From the NCBI GenBank assembly GCA_015179025.1, contig WHUX01000034.1, positions 310,001-374,000 on the forward strand: a stretch of 64,000 bases of DNA. Reading direction: 5' to 3'. The notes under the pieces are model-generated. The model was not told the DNA's origin. It saw nothing but the letters and a program-made list of their open reading frames with translations, and searched no databases. The translations under genes and the position numbers were made by a program. Positions 32,306 to 45,158 of this stretch are shown one piece after another (position 1 is the first letter of the stretch; every line of letters begins with the position of its first letter). The DNA comes from Terfezia claveryi (taxonomy: Eukaryota > Ascomycota > Pezizomycetes > Pezizales > Pezizaceae).

Positions 32306-34839
32306 TGGTGTATTTGGATTGAAGCACTCTACCTAGAATCAAAGAAGGGGCAATGTAGGGATGCTGCAAACAAGGATCCTGCGAGGGGTGGAGTTGTGAG
32401 GTATATATGTAGTCGTACTTTAAGGTTGACCAAGAGAGGGTGCAAAGAGATGTTGCAATATAAACAGATTCCCCTAGCAGGTTGGAGGAGAGCAGTGGAA
32501 CAGTGATGGCTGGTATTGGGGTTGAGCTTGGGCCTTGATATTGAAAAGTAAAACAAATTCCGCCTCGTACAACCCGTATATGTGCAGTTTCATAAACGCA
32601 GCGAGAAGTGTCGGTTTTATTGACCTGCCGATGCTGCAGCGGAGTACCCTATGTTTGAGCTTAAGCACTGTCTCTATTTCCCGTCTATCTTGCACACCCG
32701 CACAGTAAGTATCTGTGAGAACTCTAAACCCCGTGTATTCAGGAACAATGAAAAGACACCCGAGTAGAATGTATGAATGAATGGTGAGCCTGGGGTAGCT
32801 ATAGGTATACTTACTTATCGACTGCAATGCTCCTCTCTGTAGTCTCTCAATCTCAAAAAAAGCCGGAGTATGTGGCACTGATGGTGGGAGGGGAAGCCCG
32901 TCTGCCCTGCTTGTTTGTGAGCTACGAGGGAGGGTAAATAAAAAGGCACTGAGCACTCGCAGTCTATAGATCACGGTGGGGGGGAAAGATTCAAGATTCA
33001 GGGACGGTTCCAATGGGACCCTTCTGAGGTTGTTAAGTACTAAAGTGGGTTGAGAGTGCTGGAACATGGGCCATACCTTAATAGTTTGAGGGCCCAGGAT
33101 CAGCATCCAGGGTCGGTCTGTTGCAACAGAAACGTTTGGGTTGGTGATCATGATCATGGCCGTTCGATGCATTGCATCAAACCGAAATCCCATGCAGCGC
33201 ATCTCCAAATTTCAACTGGCACATAGAATGCACCTGAACACGTGCCGCATAAAGTGCACAGCCTTGACACCTCCGAATCTGCTCCCCGCACCGGCGAGGC
33301 GGCAACTATAGTTAGCTGGGAATTAAAACCGGGCATCGAAGTACTGTATCAGTGCAGTATATCCCTGCATCGCCGTTTGCTGTACCCCGATCTGATCCCA
33401 TTTCTTTTTTTCTCTGTTCACAGACCCGAACTTCAGCGCGGGGCTCCTACAGAATCCAGTCCCCACTACCTGCTTCTGTATCAAATCGAACCAATAGGAT
33501 CATAGTGTGCTATTTTGGACATGGATTGGTGAATTGTGAGAGAACTCGTAAAATTTCTATTACAATACCATAGAGTTGAGGGTAACAGTTGTGTTACCTT
33601 ACTTGTGATTGAGTTCAACAGAGTTGACGCAATCGGAAACAAAGTGGACTACCTTATGTGAAACGAGGGTGCCAATAAGAAGTATTCTGTTCAAAACTAA
33701 AGCAGTTTCTGTTTAAGACGATGTTGGGCGGGGCCCCAAAGAGTGGTAATTTGGAAATGTTACATATCATCAATGGAATCAAGGAGAGGATTTATTACCG
33801 CTTACTGCTTCGAAGGCTATTTATTATACACAGGCTACTGCAAGATTTAATAAATCTAATACCAGCGCCTTGGTTCAAGAAAGAAATCATCGCTCAGAGG
33901 GCGTGGCTACGATGACTGTACTACGAAGGATGTAATAATGGAACATAAATTGCGGTAAAGAAAAGAAGCTCACCATTATATGTATCGAACCGTGTCACCT
34001 GCCGGTCAATAAGCATATTCTAACTCTCTTGCATTGAAGAGCCTACTTAGTCATGTAGTTAGGAAAGTTGGGCTGTACAAGACAACAAAGGTGGTGTGGC
34101 ACGATTCATAGTTTCGTCACAACGGGGGATGATGATTAACTCTTGCCATATCCCATCCAGCTACTATTTAGTAAGAATAAGAGAATGAGAATGAAAGGGA
34201 AAGCAAACTATTCCATTCTGGTGGATTATTTGAGTGTCTGTTTCTAAGCTTTCCCATGGTAGTAATACAAACATCACCCACTTTCAGAGCCGTTAATGAG
34301 TTGGAGGTGATTCTCACCGAACAGTAGCCTGTACCTTCATAGTGGGGGGCTTTGGACAGGACGGACTTCTAGAGGAAACCCCGATGCTGTTAGGGTGATG
34401 ATGTCTGAATGTAGCAAGAATGCCAGGGGTATTCTTCTAGTTCTTTTGTGAATAGATCCCCTACCAAGTGATATTCAAACCAATCACATAGGGCTAAAGT
34501 ACTTGAGGGATGAAAGACAAAGACAAAGGCACTTGGTACAAATGTCTACAATGTATTTAGACCGTAATAGCTATAACTTCTACATTTAAGCCTTGGCATT
34601 CAGGGTAAGCGTCACAATGGGAAGAAAGTGGAAATACACCTCATCAAATCAATTGTGAATGTTAGGTGTTGCCTCGTAAGAAAAATACTTCATATTTATC
34701 AGGTACAATTTTGTAAGCAGGCTATACTTTCGCTGAGAGCTTACTTATTATTCACATATCTGATCGTTGTCGCTGGCGGCGGTGGCGGGCATGATAAGTA
34801 ACGTCCATATATTGGCCATAATGCAAAACATGAACAAAG
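32306..34839. other. 2.5-kb region upstream of the coiled-coil gene, no supported gene
   Basis: On the - strand a candidate 5' UTR intron runs from a strong GTAAGT donor (32814) to a CTAG acceptor (32333), 482 bp. It would remove most of a 244-codon frame at 32474-33208. TTGAGGGTAA at 33576-33585 runs into the perfect hairpin GGTAACA-GTTG-TGTTACC (33581-33598). The rest is AT-rich with no recognisable gene. Confidence 0.5.
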
Positions 34840-34911
34840 AGTCCTGTGGTCTAGTGGTATGATTTTCGTCTCACACACGAAAGGTCCCGGGTTCGAACCC
34901 CGGCGGGACTA
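34840..34911 (+). tRNA. tRNA-Val (anticodon CAC)
   Basis: A 72-nt cloverleaf. The acceptor stem AGTCCTG pairs with CGGGACT (one G-U), leaving discriminator A. D arm GTC...GAT. The anticodon stem TTCGT/ACGAA encloses the loop CTCACAC, so anticodon CAC. The T arm is CCGGG-TTCGAAC-CCCGG and contains the B-box sequence GGTTCGAACCC. No intron. A TTTT terminator starts a few bases downstream (34914). The first pair is A-U rather than the common G-C. Confidence 0.9.
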
Positions 34912-35303
34912 ACTTTTAACTTTTCGGGTCATTGTGGAATGTTTTCTATCTCCAAGCTCATATGGACATGCAGCACAACTCCTCTACATGCATATATACT
35001 TTTTGTTCTGTCCGCTATTTGCTCATCTCGTGCTTGATGTACGTAATCTTGCAGCTCAGGGCCTGAAATAAATGATAAATATATAGTAAATCTAAGTAAG
35101 GTAGGGAAACTCCCTCAGGAATGTGAAAACGTGACTTCATATGACGAAGGAACAGCCAAGGTTATACTACATACATATTAAACACCTTCCTACCAAATTG
35201 AATCAAGGCTAAGAAATCATCTCTAACGGTCATGTTCAGGAAGGATAATCAATCCTTGTTTCCATTACTCCACATTGATATCAAATAGCTAAACCGCGCA
35301 ACA
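34912..35303. other. intergenic between tRNA and arl1 3' end
   Basis: AT-rich; no gene or repeat seen apart from the tRNA terminator. Confidence 0.6.
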
Positions 35304-36256
35304 TCATTGCTGCGTCTGTATGGTGTTCTAGGAACGGTTAGCATGTGGGCATCGTTGATATGTTGGCTAGAGTAACTTACGACTAGCCAATCCATGCCTT
35401 CGGTGACACCTACGGAAATTCCTCGTCAGTGATATTGCACACAATGTCATCTAGCCTGAATGGGCCCGTACCCTCTCCCGTAACAGCACTACATGTGAAG
35501 AGCTGCCAACTTCGATCCTTCAACCTCATGAGCTTCAGTGCCTCGCTGATCTCGGCCTCGCCTAGTATCCCCGGTTGATCTTTTTTGTTTGCGAACACAA
35601 GTAGAGAAGCGTCCTTTAGCTCTTCCTCGTCCAACATAGCTGCTAACTCTTCAGCAGCGGTGCTGATTCGGTCCTTATCTGTTGCATCTACCACGAAAAC
35701 AACCTGGGCTGCCTGTCAGAATGCGAAATAAGCCTGCGGTTTTGGTACGTTGCTTACAGCAGCGGTGTTAGCATAATAACACCTCCAGTATGGCCGTATG
35801 CTGGTTTGCCCCCCTGTGCGTGTTCGTTATCAGTCGCTTGTCAAGTCCAAGTCGTATGGCCAAAACATACCCAGATCCTGAGGAAATGTCAGCTTGAGGC
35901 TCTCGTGAATAGAGTTGGAGTTTCCATACCCAAACAGTGAAATTCAAATTCTTGTACGTCACGCTTTCTACATTGAAGCCAATAGTGGGCACCGTAGTAA
36001 CAACTTCACCTATCTAAGCCATCAATTAATGTCAGTGTACTAAGCTATATCCCACCTCGTGAGATTTCCGAAAGCTTCCCGGAGCCGTACCTTCAGCCTG
36101 TACAGTAGGGTTGTTTTCCCGGCGTTATCCTGTCAACCGCAGTCAGCGAAGCTTCCAGCTGGAAGAGAAACATGACCATACAAGACCAAGTATTAATATC
36201 CGCACTTCCTTCTTCGACCAGAGCCTAGAGAAAAGACCTGATATAGTTCCACCCAT
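35304..36256 (-). CDS. arl1: Arl1, ARF-like small GTPase of the trans-Golgi
   Basis: Myristoylated GTPase recruiting GRIP-domain golgins. Eight exons: 36256-36182, 36129-36091, 36013-35930, 35877-35871, 35813-35758, 35703-35472, 35409-35381 and 35327-35304. They total 546 nt, so 181 aa, exactly the family length. Gly2 follows Met ([13 protein letters not shown]). G1 is GLDNAGKT, split by intron 1. Switch I holds [12 protein letters not shown]3 is DLGGQ, G4 NKKD (usually NKQD) and G5 CSAV. The C-terminus EGMDWLV is joined to NTIQTQQ. Exon 4 is only seven bases (GATCTGG) and encodes part of the invariant DLGG. It is divergent to arp8, with 349 bp between start codons. Confidence 0.95.
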
Positions 36257-36605
36257 GTTGCTTATGAGCTGTATGTGACCGTGAGGGAGCGGAGAGAAAG
36301 GCGAAAAATAAGTGGAAAGAAGCGCGAGGTGTTATTATTCAAGAAAGGTTCTATAGCCGGGATGCCGAGTGACAGTATTGGATTGGAGCTCTGTCGAATT
36401 GACACTCGGGATGTTAGTAATCTATTGCTGGAATATGCTAACGAGATGAGACGAACAACCAGACTACCAGATAGAAAAGTAACCCTCGTTCTCTACAATG
36501 TAACTTGAACTCTCAACAACACCAATCAAAAACACCAAATTCAACCCTACGGATTCTTGTGCTTAATAGTTTGTACGAGGATAGTTTTCACACGGGCAGT
36601 CAACG
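36257..36605. promoter_or_regulatory. 349-bp shared promoter of arl1 and arp8
   Basis: Compact divergent intergenic region, so transcription of both genes must start here. No TATA box or named motif is obvious. Small frames within it are not conserved. Confidence 0.5.
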
Positions 36606-39118
36606 ATGCCCCCAGCAAAAAAGTCAGGTCGTGCCCTCCTAAGGGAGGAGGGTTAGTTTTACTCTCCAGTGGGCAACGGGTGAGGAAAGTACGCTGATTA
36701 TTAGCATGGTAGGGCTGGAAAGGACTGATAACAACTTGAAATCACATACATGGCCCATAGTCCAAATGATCAACCAGAAGAATTATTACACGTTCGTATT
36801 TACAGTTTTACCTCTTGTCCAATTACTGAATAAATCTTGTAGGGAGTACTTGAAACGAGAAGACCAGGTAATGGTTTATCGGCAGCAACAAGAGGAGAGT
36901 GTAAAAGCTGCCCTTCAACAAGCCAAGGATAAGACAATGGATGGTGATACAATGGATGTAGATGAAGAAGGTGAGAAGGAGGAGGAAATGCTTGGTTCCA
37001 AGGTCATTGTCATACACCCTGGTAGTCAGAACCTACGAATAGGCCTCGCGAGCGATGCACTGCCGAGATCAGTACCAATGGTTATCGCTAGGAGGAGTGA
37101 TAAGGCGGAATTTGAGATGGGACCACCATATCCAAACAGGCAAAAGGCGGATGCAGGCGAGAACGCAGAAGAAGAGGAAGAAGAAGAGGAGGAGCCCATG
37201 TTCGGTCAAGAATTCACTCATCAGCTACGTGAAATGTCTACCGAGCTGAAGCAACGAATGCGAAATAACAAGCGTCGTATTCTACCCAACTCGAAGGATT
37301 TGGTCATTTCCTATAACAATCGAACAGCTGCAGAAGTAGTGAAGGAACACAACGACCCTAACAGGGTAGAATGGACAGAGGTACCACAAGATAGCCCACC
37401 TGAGTACTATGTAGGCAAAGAAGCGTTAAGAATACCAGATATATCAAAGCCGAGGTATAGGCTCCTTTGGCCAATACGGCATGGTTGGCTGAATGAGAAA
37501 GATTACAACAATAAACGAAAGCTCTTTGCCGATATCAGCGTCATTCTCGAGGAAGGAATGAGAAAGGAGCTGGGTATAGCAAAGAGAGATATACGCGGAA
37601 CATACTCGGCCGTATTGGTGATTCCAGACTTGTATGAAAAGGTCTACGTCAATGAAATGCTGGAGTTGTTATTTAAAGATTTCTTCTTCGAGCAAGTTTG
37701 CATAATCCAGGTTCGTGCATTTCTTGATTCTGAGTGTGATTGAACAGTTATTGATTTTTCAACATACGTTCAGGAGTCTTTAGCTGCAAGCTTTGGAGCA
37801 GGATTCTCACAGGCATGTATTGTTGATATAGGGGCTCAAAAGACCTCAGTCTGCTGTGTGGAAGAGGGGATGTGCGTCGTTGAGTCGAGGTATGTGAACA
37901 TCTTGGTGGGATTATTTTACCAGTACTAAGGTTTGCTAGGCTCAACCTGAAATACGGAGGAGCGGATGTAACAAATACATTCATCAAGGCACTCCTCGTG
38001 TCACAGTTCCCATATCGAGATATTAATCTATGGAGGCGATATGATTACCTATTAGCAGAAGAATTGAAGCTCAAATACTATACACTTAATGATGCTGTCA
38101 TCAGTGTGCAAGTATGTGATTTTCACTTGCGGGCACCCGGAAGTGATACGAAGAAGTACAGCTTCAAGTGCTATGATGAGGTTATGATTGCCCCAATGGT
38201 AAGCAGGTATCTCAAACATTTCTTCAACATATCCTGACACGCTAGCATAGGGATACTTTAATCCCAAAATTTTCGATCATTCCTATAAGCTCGAGGGTAG
38301 AAGGTCCTTGCTAGAGAGGTCTTATGACATATACGACGGGAAACCAGATGACCCAATATCCACGGCGCAGCTTACACTATACCAGGCATCGCGCCCATCA
38401 TCGAATGGCAATGCCTCAGTCAACGAGGTGGGTGCGGATGGAGGGGCAGCCACACCTGTCAACTCTTCGTTACTTACCCCGGCAAAGGCCCCGACTCTGA
38501 ATCCATTCTCCCATATTAACCTTGATACCACAGCAGCGACCCCCAGATCATCAATAGCGGGATCACCAGCTCCTGAAGGGACACCTATTTTTGGGGCCTC
38601 TACTCCAGCTTTCAACTTTGGCGGACCAGTTCCTTTTAGCCATGTGCTACCCATTGGACCTACCCCGCTTGAGCTTGCCGAGGAAAGAGACAAACAGGTA
38701 CCGGTGTGTCCACTTGACCAGGCAATTGTGGAGAGTATCACCCATGCTTCTAAAGGCGATGAGAAAAAGATCAAGGAATATTTGGGTAGTATCATGATAG
38801 TGGGAGGAGGAAGTCAGGTTGCTGGTCTTAATCATCTTCTTGAAGAAAGGTATGTCAGCCCGTGTACCTACAGATATTTACATTGTTACTAACCCAATGC
38901 TCCTTTGCAACATCAGGTTGAGAGGCATGAAGCGATATAGCGATTTCAATGTGATGGTAGCCCCACCTCCCCGGGAGCTAGACCCTCAGGTTATTGTATG
39001 GAAGGGTTCTAGTGTGTTCGGTAAACTGAAGAGTACAAACGACAGCTGGATCCGAGCGGCAGAATACGATATCTTGGGCTCCCGGCTTCTGGCCTACAGG
39101 TGTCTATGGCTTTATTGA
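36606..39118 (+). CDS. arp8: Arp8, actin-related subunit of the INO80 chromatin remodeller
   Basis: Nuclear actin-related protein that binds nucleosomes within INO80. Exons are 36606-36651, 36713-36791, 36843-37710, 37774-37889, 37940-38198, 38251-38849 and 38917-39118 (722 aa). The start MPPAKKSGRALLREE joins to GLERTDNN, giving the conserved GLERTDNN...INQKNYYT...YLKREDQ N-terminus. Actin-fold parts are VIVIHPGSQNLRIGLASDA (phosphate-1 region), CIVDIGAQKTSVCCVEEG (phosphate-2), IMIVGGGSQVAGLNHLL (adenosine region) and an end AYRCLWLY. Arp8-specific insertions are an acidic run (EEEEEEEEE) and a long Ser/Pro/Ala-rich insert at about 38380-38640. Two introns (51 and 63 bp) are multiples of three. 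The first carries no in-frame stop, so the raw frame reads through it. Confidence 0.94.
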
Positions 39119-39716
39119 TTCGCCCCAATCCCGACCCAATATTTGGGTCAATGGGCTGCCGAACTTGCTCTCTACTCTATCAGGCTTGCCCCTTTACTTG
39201 CTCTTTCACATTTTGCTCTTTTCAATATGTAAAATAGCAAAGATACGATGAGTGGCCAATAAGATTGGAACTCGGTTATCAATGTAAAATTTTCGTGAAG
39301 AAGCAGCTACCAGTATCTCAATTCTTGGCGCCAAGCCCTATGATTGCCGTTATCCACACTAACTTTTTTTTCGCCTGACCATTTACATGAGAATTGCATA
39401 TAGACATACATCTTCACATCGCTCTGACGGTTCCTCAGAATTGCATGTTTCCTACGCCATTCTTTATCTATTCACTTTCTGTATCTCCAAGAGCTTTACT
39501 GAGGTCGATAGGGAGGAATTGAGATAGCCAGTAATCTGTGCTTTCCGCGCTATGAAGCGATTTCCGGTGGGAACAACTTCTACTTCCTTATCCCCATCGC
39601 TCATCAACCCCACGACTTCACTACATCTCAACTCACTTGATTCCGTCTTTTCAAAGTACGCATATTTACTAACAAATCAATATCCATACGAATAGTTATC
39701 GTACGTGCGAGTCATT
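39119..39716. other. intergenic / promoter of the DExH helicase
   Basis: AT-rich, no gene seen; likely contains the arp8 3' UTR and the next promoter. Confidence 0.55.
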
Positions 39717-42700
39717 ATGAGCCAGAATAATTCTCGAAATTTGGCCACCTCTCGAAACTTCGATTCATGGCTATCCCAATTTCCGGCTCGACCAGGGAGC
39801 TACTATACACAACACAGAGAGGCATCGTCAAATGCTCAGATGGAGGCATGGACTCCGTATGATGGCATTCCTTCTACACACCAGACGGACCTTCCACTAG
39901 AAGGGAGCCGACAACAACGAGACCCAAGTCGGTTTGATAGGCCATGGAGGAACACAAGTAGCCTCGACTCGAATCAGATGCACTATAGCCGACAGCATCA
40001 GCACCAACAGAGAGAGCGTCCTCGAAGTGCAGCCCCATCCCCTCCTCCTAAGAGATCGAAGGTCCCGGGGTCTGGCTTTCAGAGACAGGACTGGCAAGGG
40101 GGGTCTGGCTTTCAGAGACAGGACTGGCAGGGGGGTTCTGGCTCTCAGAGACAGGACCGGCAGGGTAGGTCTGGACGTGGGATTGATGTCCAACTGGCAA
40201 AGGGAAAATCATCATTATATGGTTCTAGTGAACTCTTTGATGCGGAGTACATTTCCGAGCACTACCCGCCGATTGACCGAGGAATGTACAAGTCGGCACC
40301 CAACTCACTTTGGGAGGACCCGAGATCATTCCTGTGGGATTCAAAGGGAATAAATGCGAGGTCATCCTTCATCGTAGCGCGGGTGGGGTACTATAGGTGC
40401 AATCTCGTCCTCAGTTTCCCTGACGGTCGGAAGAAGGTAGATGCTATTGGAGATGGCATGAGCAAGGTAAATAATTCAGCCCGTCAAGTTGTATTGTGCT
40501 GATGCTAACGGGGGTTGTATCTAAAGAGGGAAGCAGAGGAGAATGCATGCCTGCACGCCGTGCATAAGCTTCATGAAGCCGGCCTACTGAAAGACATTGC
40601 CATCCCACTTACTGCTTATGACCCTAGTCTCATCAAGGAGGAACACGATGCTATTATGGATATTTACGATTATTGCGCTAGGTTCGACACGGTCCCTACA
40701 TTCGAGGTTAAGGAGATCCGGTCTCGCGGGAGAGCTATTGTGGAGTTTATAGTGAATATGCCACAGCAGAACATCCGTGCAATGGCACGTGCAAAGGAAA
40801 GGAAGACAGCCGAGGTCCTCGCGAGTGTGGAGTTTAAACGCCAAGCTGAGAAGTGGCATGCCGAAAACGGGGATGAGGACTTGATAGTGAAGGACGCCAG
40901 TGCTCTCAACAGTCGCAATGCCAGGCGATTTTTCGACTATTATAAAATGCATAAGAGGGGTTCTGATTACGGGCCTCACTTTTCGCAACCAAGAGGTCCC
41001 AAGAAGTTGACAGGAAGTACCACATTGGCGCAGATGTACCTCAATGGGGCTCCTATTGGAGAGGCAGTTGAGATGCAAGGGAAGAAGAATGCCGAAACCG
41101 GTTGCTACCTGACTGGTGCTGTTGCCTTGAAAAATCAACAACCAGAACTCTTTGAGGGCTTTGTCGAAGCATTAAGACAGGGAAACGGAGAGTTACTCAA
41201 ACCTCTTCAACCATCATTCTTGAATATCGACCAGGACTGTCTACTGGCTATGACTGACACAATTCTCAAGTGCCGGAAAGTTGGTATGGAGACCGATAGG
41301 GTGATCAATGAAGTTGGAGAAGACGTCCGTAAAATACCGTATCGTCGGGATTTTCCACAACAATTCAATGAGCGCAAGAATTTGGAGCTCCAGGAAGCCT
41401 TGGATTCCTACTTGAGCAACCCTAAGCTGGAGGAACTCCGAAAGAAGAAGTTTGACCTTCCCATGAATCTATATCGAGAAAAAGTCTTACAGACTGTCAA
41501 CAAATCCCCAGTGAGTATCATTGTTGGTGCAACTGGTAGCGGGAAGACCACCCAGGTGCCTCAGATTCTCTTCGACGAAGCAATCAAGGCAGGAAAAGGA
41601 GCCGAATGCAACATCATCTGTACACAGCCCCGCCGAATTGCTGCCACTTCAGTCGCACAGCGAGTTGCGGTCGAAAGGAATGAGCCTTTGCAGAAGACAG
41701 TCGGTTACCATGTTCGATTCGACGCAAAGCAACCCCAGCCTGGTGGAAGTATTTTATACTGCACAACAGGTATCCTCCTACAGCAGCTAAGAAATCATCC
41801 TGAGGAAGCACTTAGCTCGGTCAGCCATCTCATTATCGATGAGGTCCACGAACGAGATATTCTTATTGACCTTTTGCTTGTCATTCTCAAGCGAGTAATG
41901 GCAACTCGAATAAAGAAAAGACTACCTGAGATCAAGATTATCCTGATGAGTGCAACAATGGACACTGAGCTATTTGCCGGATATTTCAAGCAAATGGGGC
42001 CTGGCGGCCAGAAGGTCGCTTGCCCATCCCTCAACGTTCCTGGCAGAACGTTCCCCGTGAAGGAGAAATACTTAGATCAGATTTTCGAGGAGTTGCAGAA
42101 CTCCTATACAACAGCGGAACTTAAGTCTTTACTCAATGAAAAAGATACCAAGCCATATCTCGAAGTGGAAGAGAAATTTGTTCCAGTGACTAGGCCCACG
42201 TCAGCGGCGGATTCAGTCAAAGATGAAAATGATGATGATGGCGGGGATGCTGTGATAAACTGGAAGGCAGAAACAGCCTTTAATGCTGATGGCCAAGCCT
42301 CTGTGTCTTCTGAAAAGGATGATGCGCTCGTCCCCATTGGTCTAATTGCGGCCACGATTGCACATATTGCAAGAACCAGTGCGGAGGGCGCCATCTTGGT
42401 TTTCTTGCCTGGTCTTCAGGAGATTACTTCTTTAGATGAGTTCGTTAGAACACAAAGGCCACTTGGCGTCAACTTCAACGACACAACAAAATTCAGGATC
42501 TCTATGCTTCATTCCTCGATTCCTACAGTCCAGAACGAAATCTTTGGGGAGGTTCCACAGGGTTGCCGCAAAATCATATTCTCCACCAACATTGCTGAAA
42601 CATCAGTTACTATTCCGGATGTGCAATATGTCGTCGACTCAGGAAAAATGCGAGAAAAGCAATACGAACAACAGCGGCGTATTACCCAGCTTGTGTGCAC

Positions 42701-44088
42701 ATGGGTTAGCAGGTCAAACTCCAAGCAGCGTGCCGGGCGAGCTGGGCGTGTTCAAAACGGAAATTACTATGCGCTTTTCACTAAGAAGAGACTGGAGTCT
42801 ATGAGAGCGGCAGGACTACCCGAGATGCTCAGGAGTGACTTGCAGGAGATTTGTCTGGATATCAAGGCTCAAGGATTTACCGACCCTGTAGCACAGTTCT
42901 TGTCTGAGGCAATCGAGCCACCTACACCAGCTGCAGTGGAGGCTTCCATGCAACAGTTGAGAATGCTACAAGCCCTTGACGAAGCAGAGAGGCTGACACC
43001 GCTTGGAAGAGTCTTGGCCACTTTGCCCGTCGAACCTGCGTTGGGCAAGATGATTTTATTAGGTGTTATATTCAGATGTCTTGACCCCATGCTCATTTTG
43101 GGAGCCCTTTCTTCTACTCGCGAAATTTTTGTCGCTCCTCTCAATGCGCGGAAAGAGGCAGAGAGGGCAAAAGCAACATTCACACGAGGCACCGCCAGTG
43201 ACCACCTGGCCTACCTTAACGCTTTCAGGGAATGGCGTGAGATCAGGGATCGTCAAGGCCAGTTCGCCGCCCACCGATTTTCAGAAGAAAATTACCTTCA
43301 TCGTGGAGCCTTGAAGACTGTTGACCAGACCGCTTGTCAGATCGAGGATATCCTCGTTGACTCGAGACTTATTCCATACACGAAACCAAGCGATAGATTC
43401 AGGTCTGAGCTTGGACATCCCTCATTGAACGACAATGCTTCGAGCGTTCCTTTGATTAAGGCTCTCACGCTGTCTGGAATGTATCCTAACCTTGCTATAT
43501 GTTCTGGCGGTCGAGGATTCCGCACTTCAAACGAAAATTTCACTATGATTCATCCAAATTCGGTCAATTACGTGCGAAAGACGGAGGACCTGATGCCCTT
43601 CGGTACTGCAGTCACTTTCTCGACGAAGGCTAAGAGCAATGACGGTACCTCAATTCTTCTCAGAGCGGTTACTGAGGTCACTACGTTGTCTGCTACGTTG
43701 TTTGGTGGGAAGTTGTCAAATGTCGGCGGCAACATGATCGAGATTGATAACTGGGTGCCGATCAATGCGCACCAGCCTACCCTTAAGGTCACCTGGGAAT
43801 TCAGGAAATGTCTTGATAGGGTTTGTCTTCCTGTGGTTTACTAATTCTTAAAGATATTGCTAACACATTCCTTAGCTGCTTCATACTTCCTTCCAGGATC
43901 TTGCTCGTTCAGGCAAGAACCGGTCTAATTTCTTGGCCGATCACCCAGCCCGCGAGACATTTGCTAGAGGCCTTGTTGAGGTTCTTGATCGTGATGTCAG
44001 GCGCCGTGAGAAGCTTCCAGAAAATCGTCAACAGGGTACCGGCCGTCCCGGTGGGTCCGGGAACGTCAGCTGGAGTTCTAGGAGATAA
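39717..44088 (+). CDS. dsRBD-containing DExH-box RNA helicase (DHX30/DHX36-like)
   Basis: Exons are 39717-40466, 40527-43820 and 43897-44088 (1,411 aa). The N-terminus is disordered and Gln/Arg-rich, with three 11-residue repeats SGFQRQDWQGG encoded by a 33-bp tandem repeat (40068-40169). A double-stranded RNA-binding-like segment follows (YYRCNLVLSFPDGRKKVDAI, joined to EAEENACLHAVHKLHEAGLL), and a second may lie at FEVKEIRSRGRAIVEF. Helicase motifs: I GATGSGKTTQ, Ia TQPRRIAATSVAQRV, II DEVH, III SAT, V STNIAETSVTIPDV and VI QRAGRAGR. Winged-helix, ratchet and OB-fold parts are present (TPLGRVLATLPVEPALGKM). The last exon gives a Gly/Arg-rich tail. This DExH subgroup acts on RNA structure and translation; the precise orthologue cannot be fixed by eye. 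Confidence 0.92.
40068..40169 (+). repeat. 33-bp coding tandem repeat, three copies
   Basis: The unit TCTGGCTTTCAGAGACAGGA... starts at 40071, 40104 and 40137 with a 33-bp period, in frame within the helicase N-terminus. The third copy is diverged. Confidence 0.85.
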
Positions 44089-45158
44089 ATACGATTGAAC
44101 AGGATACTGGAGATAGGAGGGGGGGGGGGGATAGAAACATCGGGATCTGCTAGATTTGTGCATTTTTTCTTTCATTACTGGGCCAAAGGGATTGCGCAGG
44201 ATTAGGGAGACTGGGAAAATACAAAAGTCGGATGGAACTACATTAACGATATTTGCATCTGGAAAAGGAAGGCGTTTCTTTATACTTTTTGATCAAAAGC
44301 ATTATCATCATTCATCTAGGTCTATTCCGGCAGACGACGGAAGCTCCCTCTCTCTTTTAGGGCATGTCACACAAGAAAAATCTTATGATTACCATCATAG
44401 GTACGCCATTTTTCCCCTTTTCCGACGACGCACCCGGTCCCTTTTATTTAGTTAGGATGTGGGCCTTTCTGATTCCATCTGGCTTTGGGCTACTTGTTTT
44501 TCTCGACATTGGATGGCTTCTGAACTTCCTGGGTATTGGTATTTGTTTTACAGGTCTACAGGTCCCGGCGTTTTTATTTGAGGAGGTTCGTTTGTTTTCG
44601 CTTTTTATAGAGCTAGTGGCTGGAATGTTATGGCAAAGGAGGGGAGGAAGGGGGTGGGGGGGTTGTGAATGGAAACCAACTTTGGGATGCGTTACCTTCG
44701 GGATGGGTTGTGCGAGGAGCGCAGGGCGGATGGGCCTGGACAAAATAGTATCTTTCATCTGTAGTGTTTACTGGTTTCCCTCTTGCTTCTACTACTATTG
44801 CACTAACTGTACGTGTTCATACTCATTCGTTTGCATGAGCTTGGGCACGTTGAACCATCACCCACTCAGTCGTATTATTGGTTTTGTGTATTTTAAGAAA
44901 AATCATATCATTTTGAATGTGTGCCGTAGGATTTCTCTCTGGTGACGGTGGTGAGGTGACGTTAAGTAAAGACAAGCAGAATTACATATTCCCCCCAAGG
45001 AGATATCAAGATTAAGTTACTTGTTAAACTACACTTAGAGTTACCTTTATTTACACAAAACATGACGTCACCATCACCTACGGGCAAAAGAAAAAAATAT
45101 ATATACTTAATATAGTCCACCACCACCAACTACAAAAAGCAGCAACAAAGAAGCAACA
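44089..45158. other. intergenic, helicase 3' flank to cox16
   Basis: T-rich. It contains a G-run near 44118 and a 193-codon hydrophobic frame (44364-44945) with no family resemblance, judged an artefact of T-rich sequence. No gene supported. Confidence 0.55.

Noticed and set aside
32474..33208. 244-codon open frame on the - strand upstream of the coiled-coil gene
   Set aside because: No domain or conservation signal. It overlaps a strong GTAAGT donor and a candidate 5' UTR intron (32333-32814).
44364..44945. 193-codon hydrophobic frame after the DExH helicase
   Set aside because: Hydrophobicity follows from T-rich sequence; no family resemblance and unusual composition.
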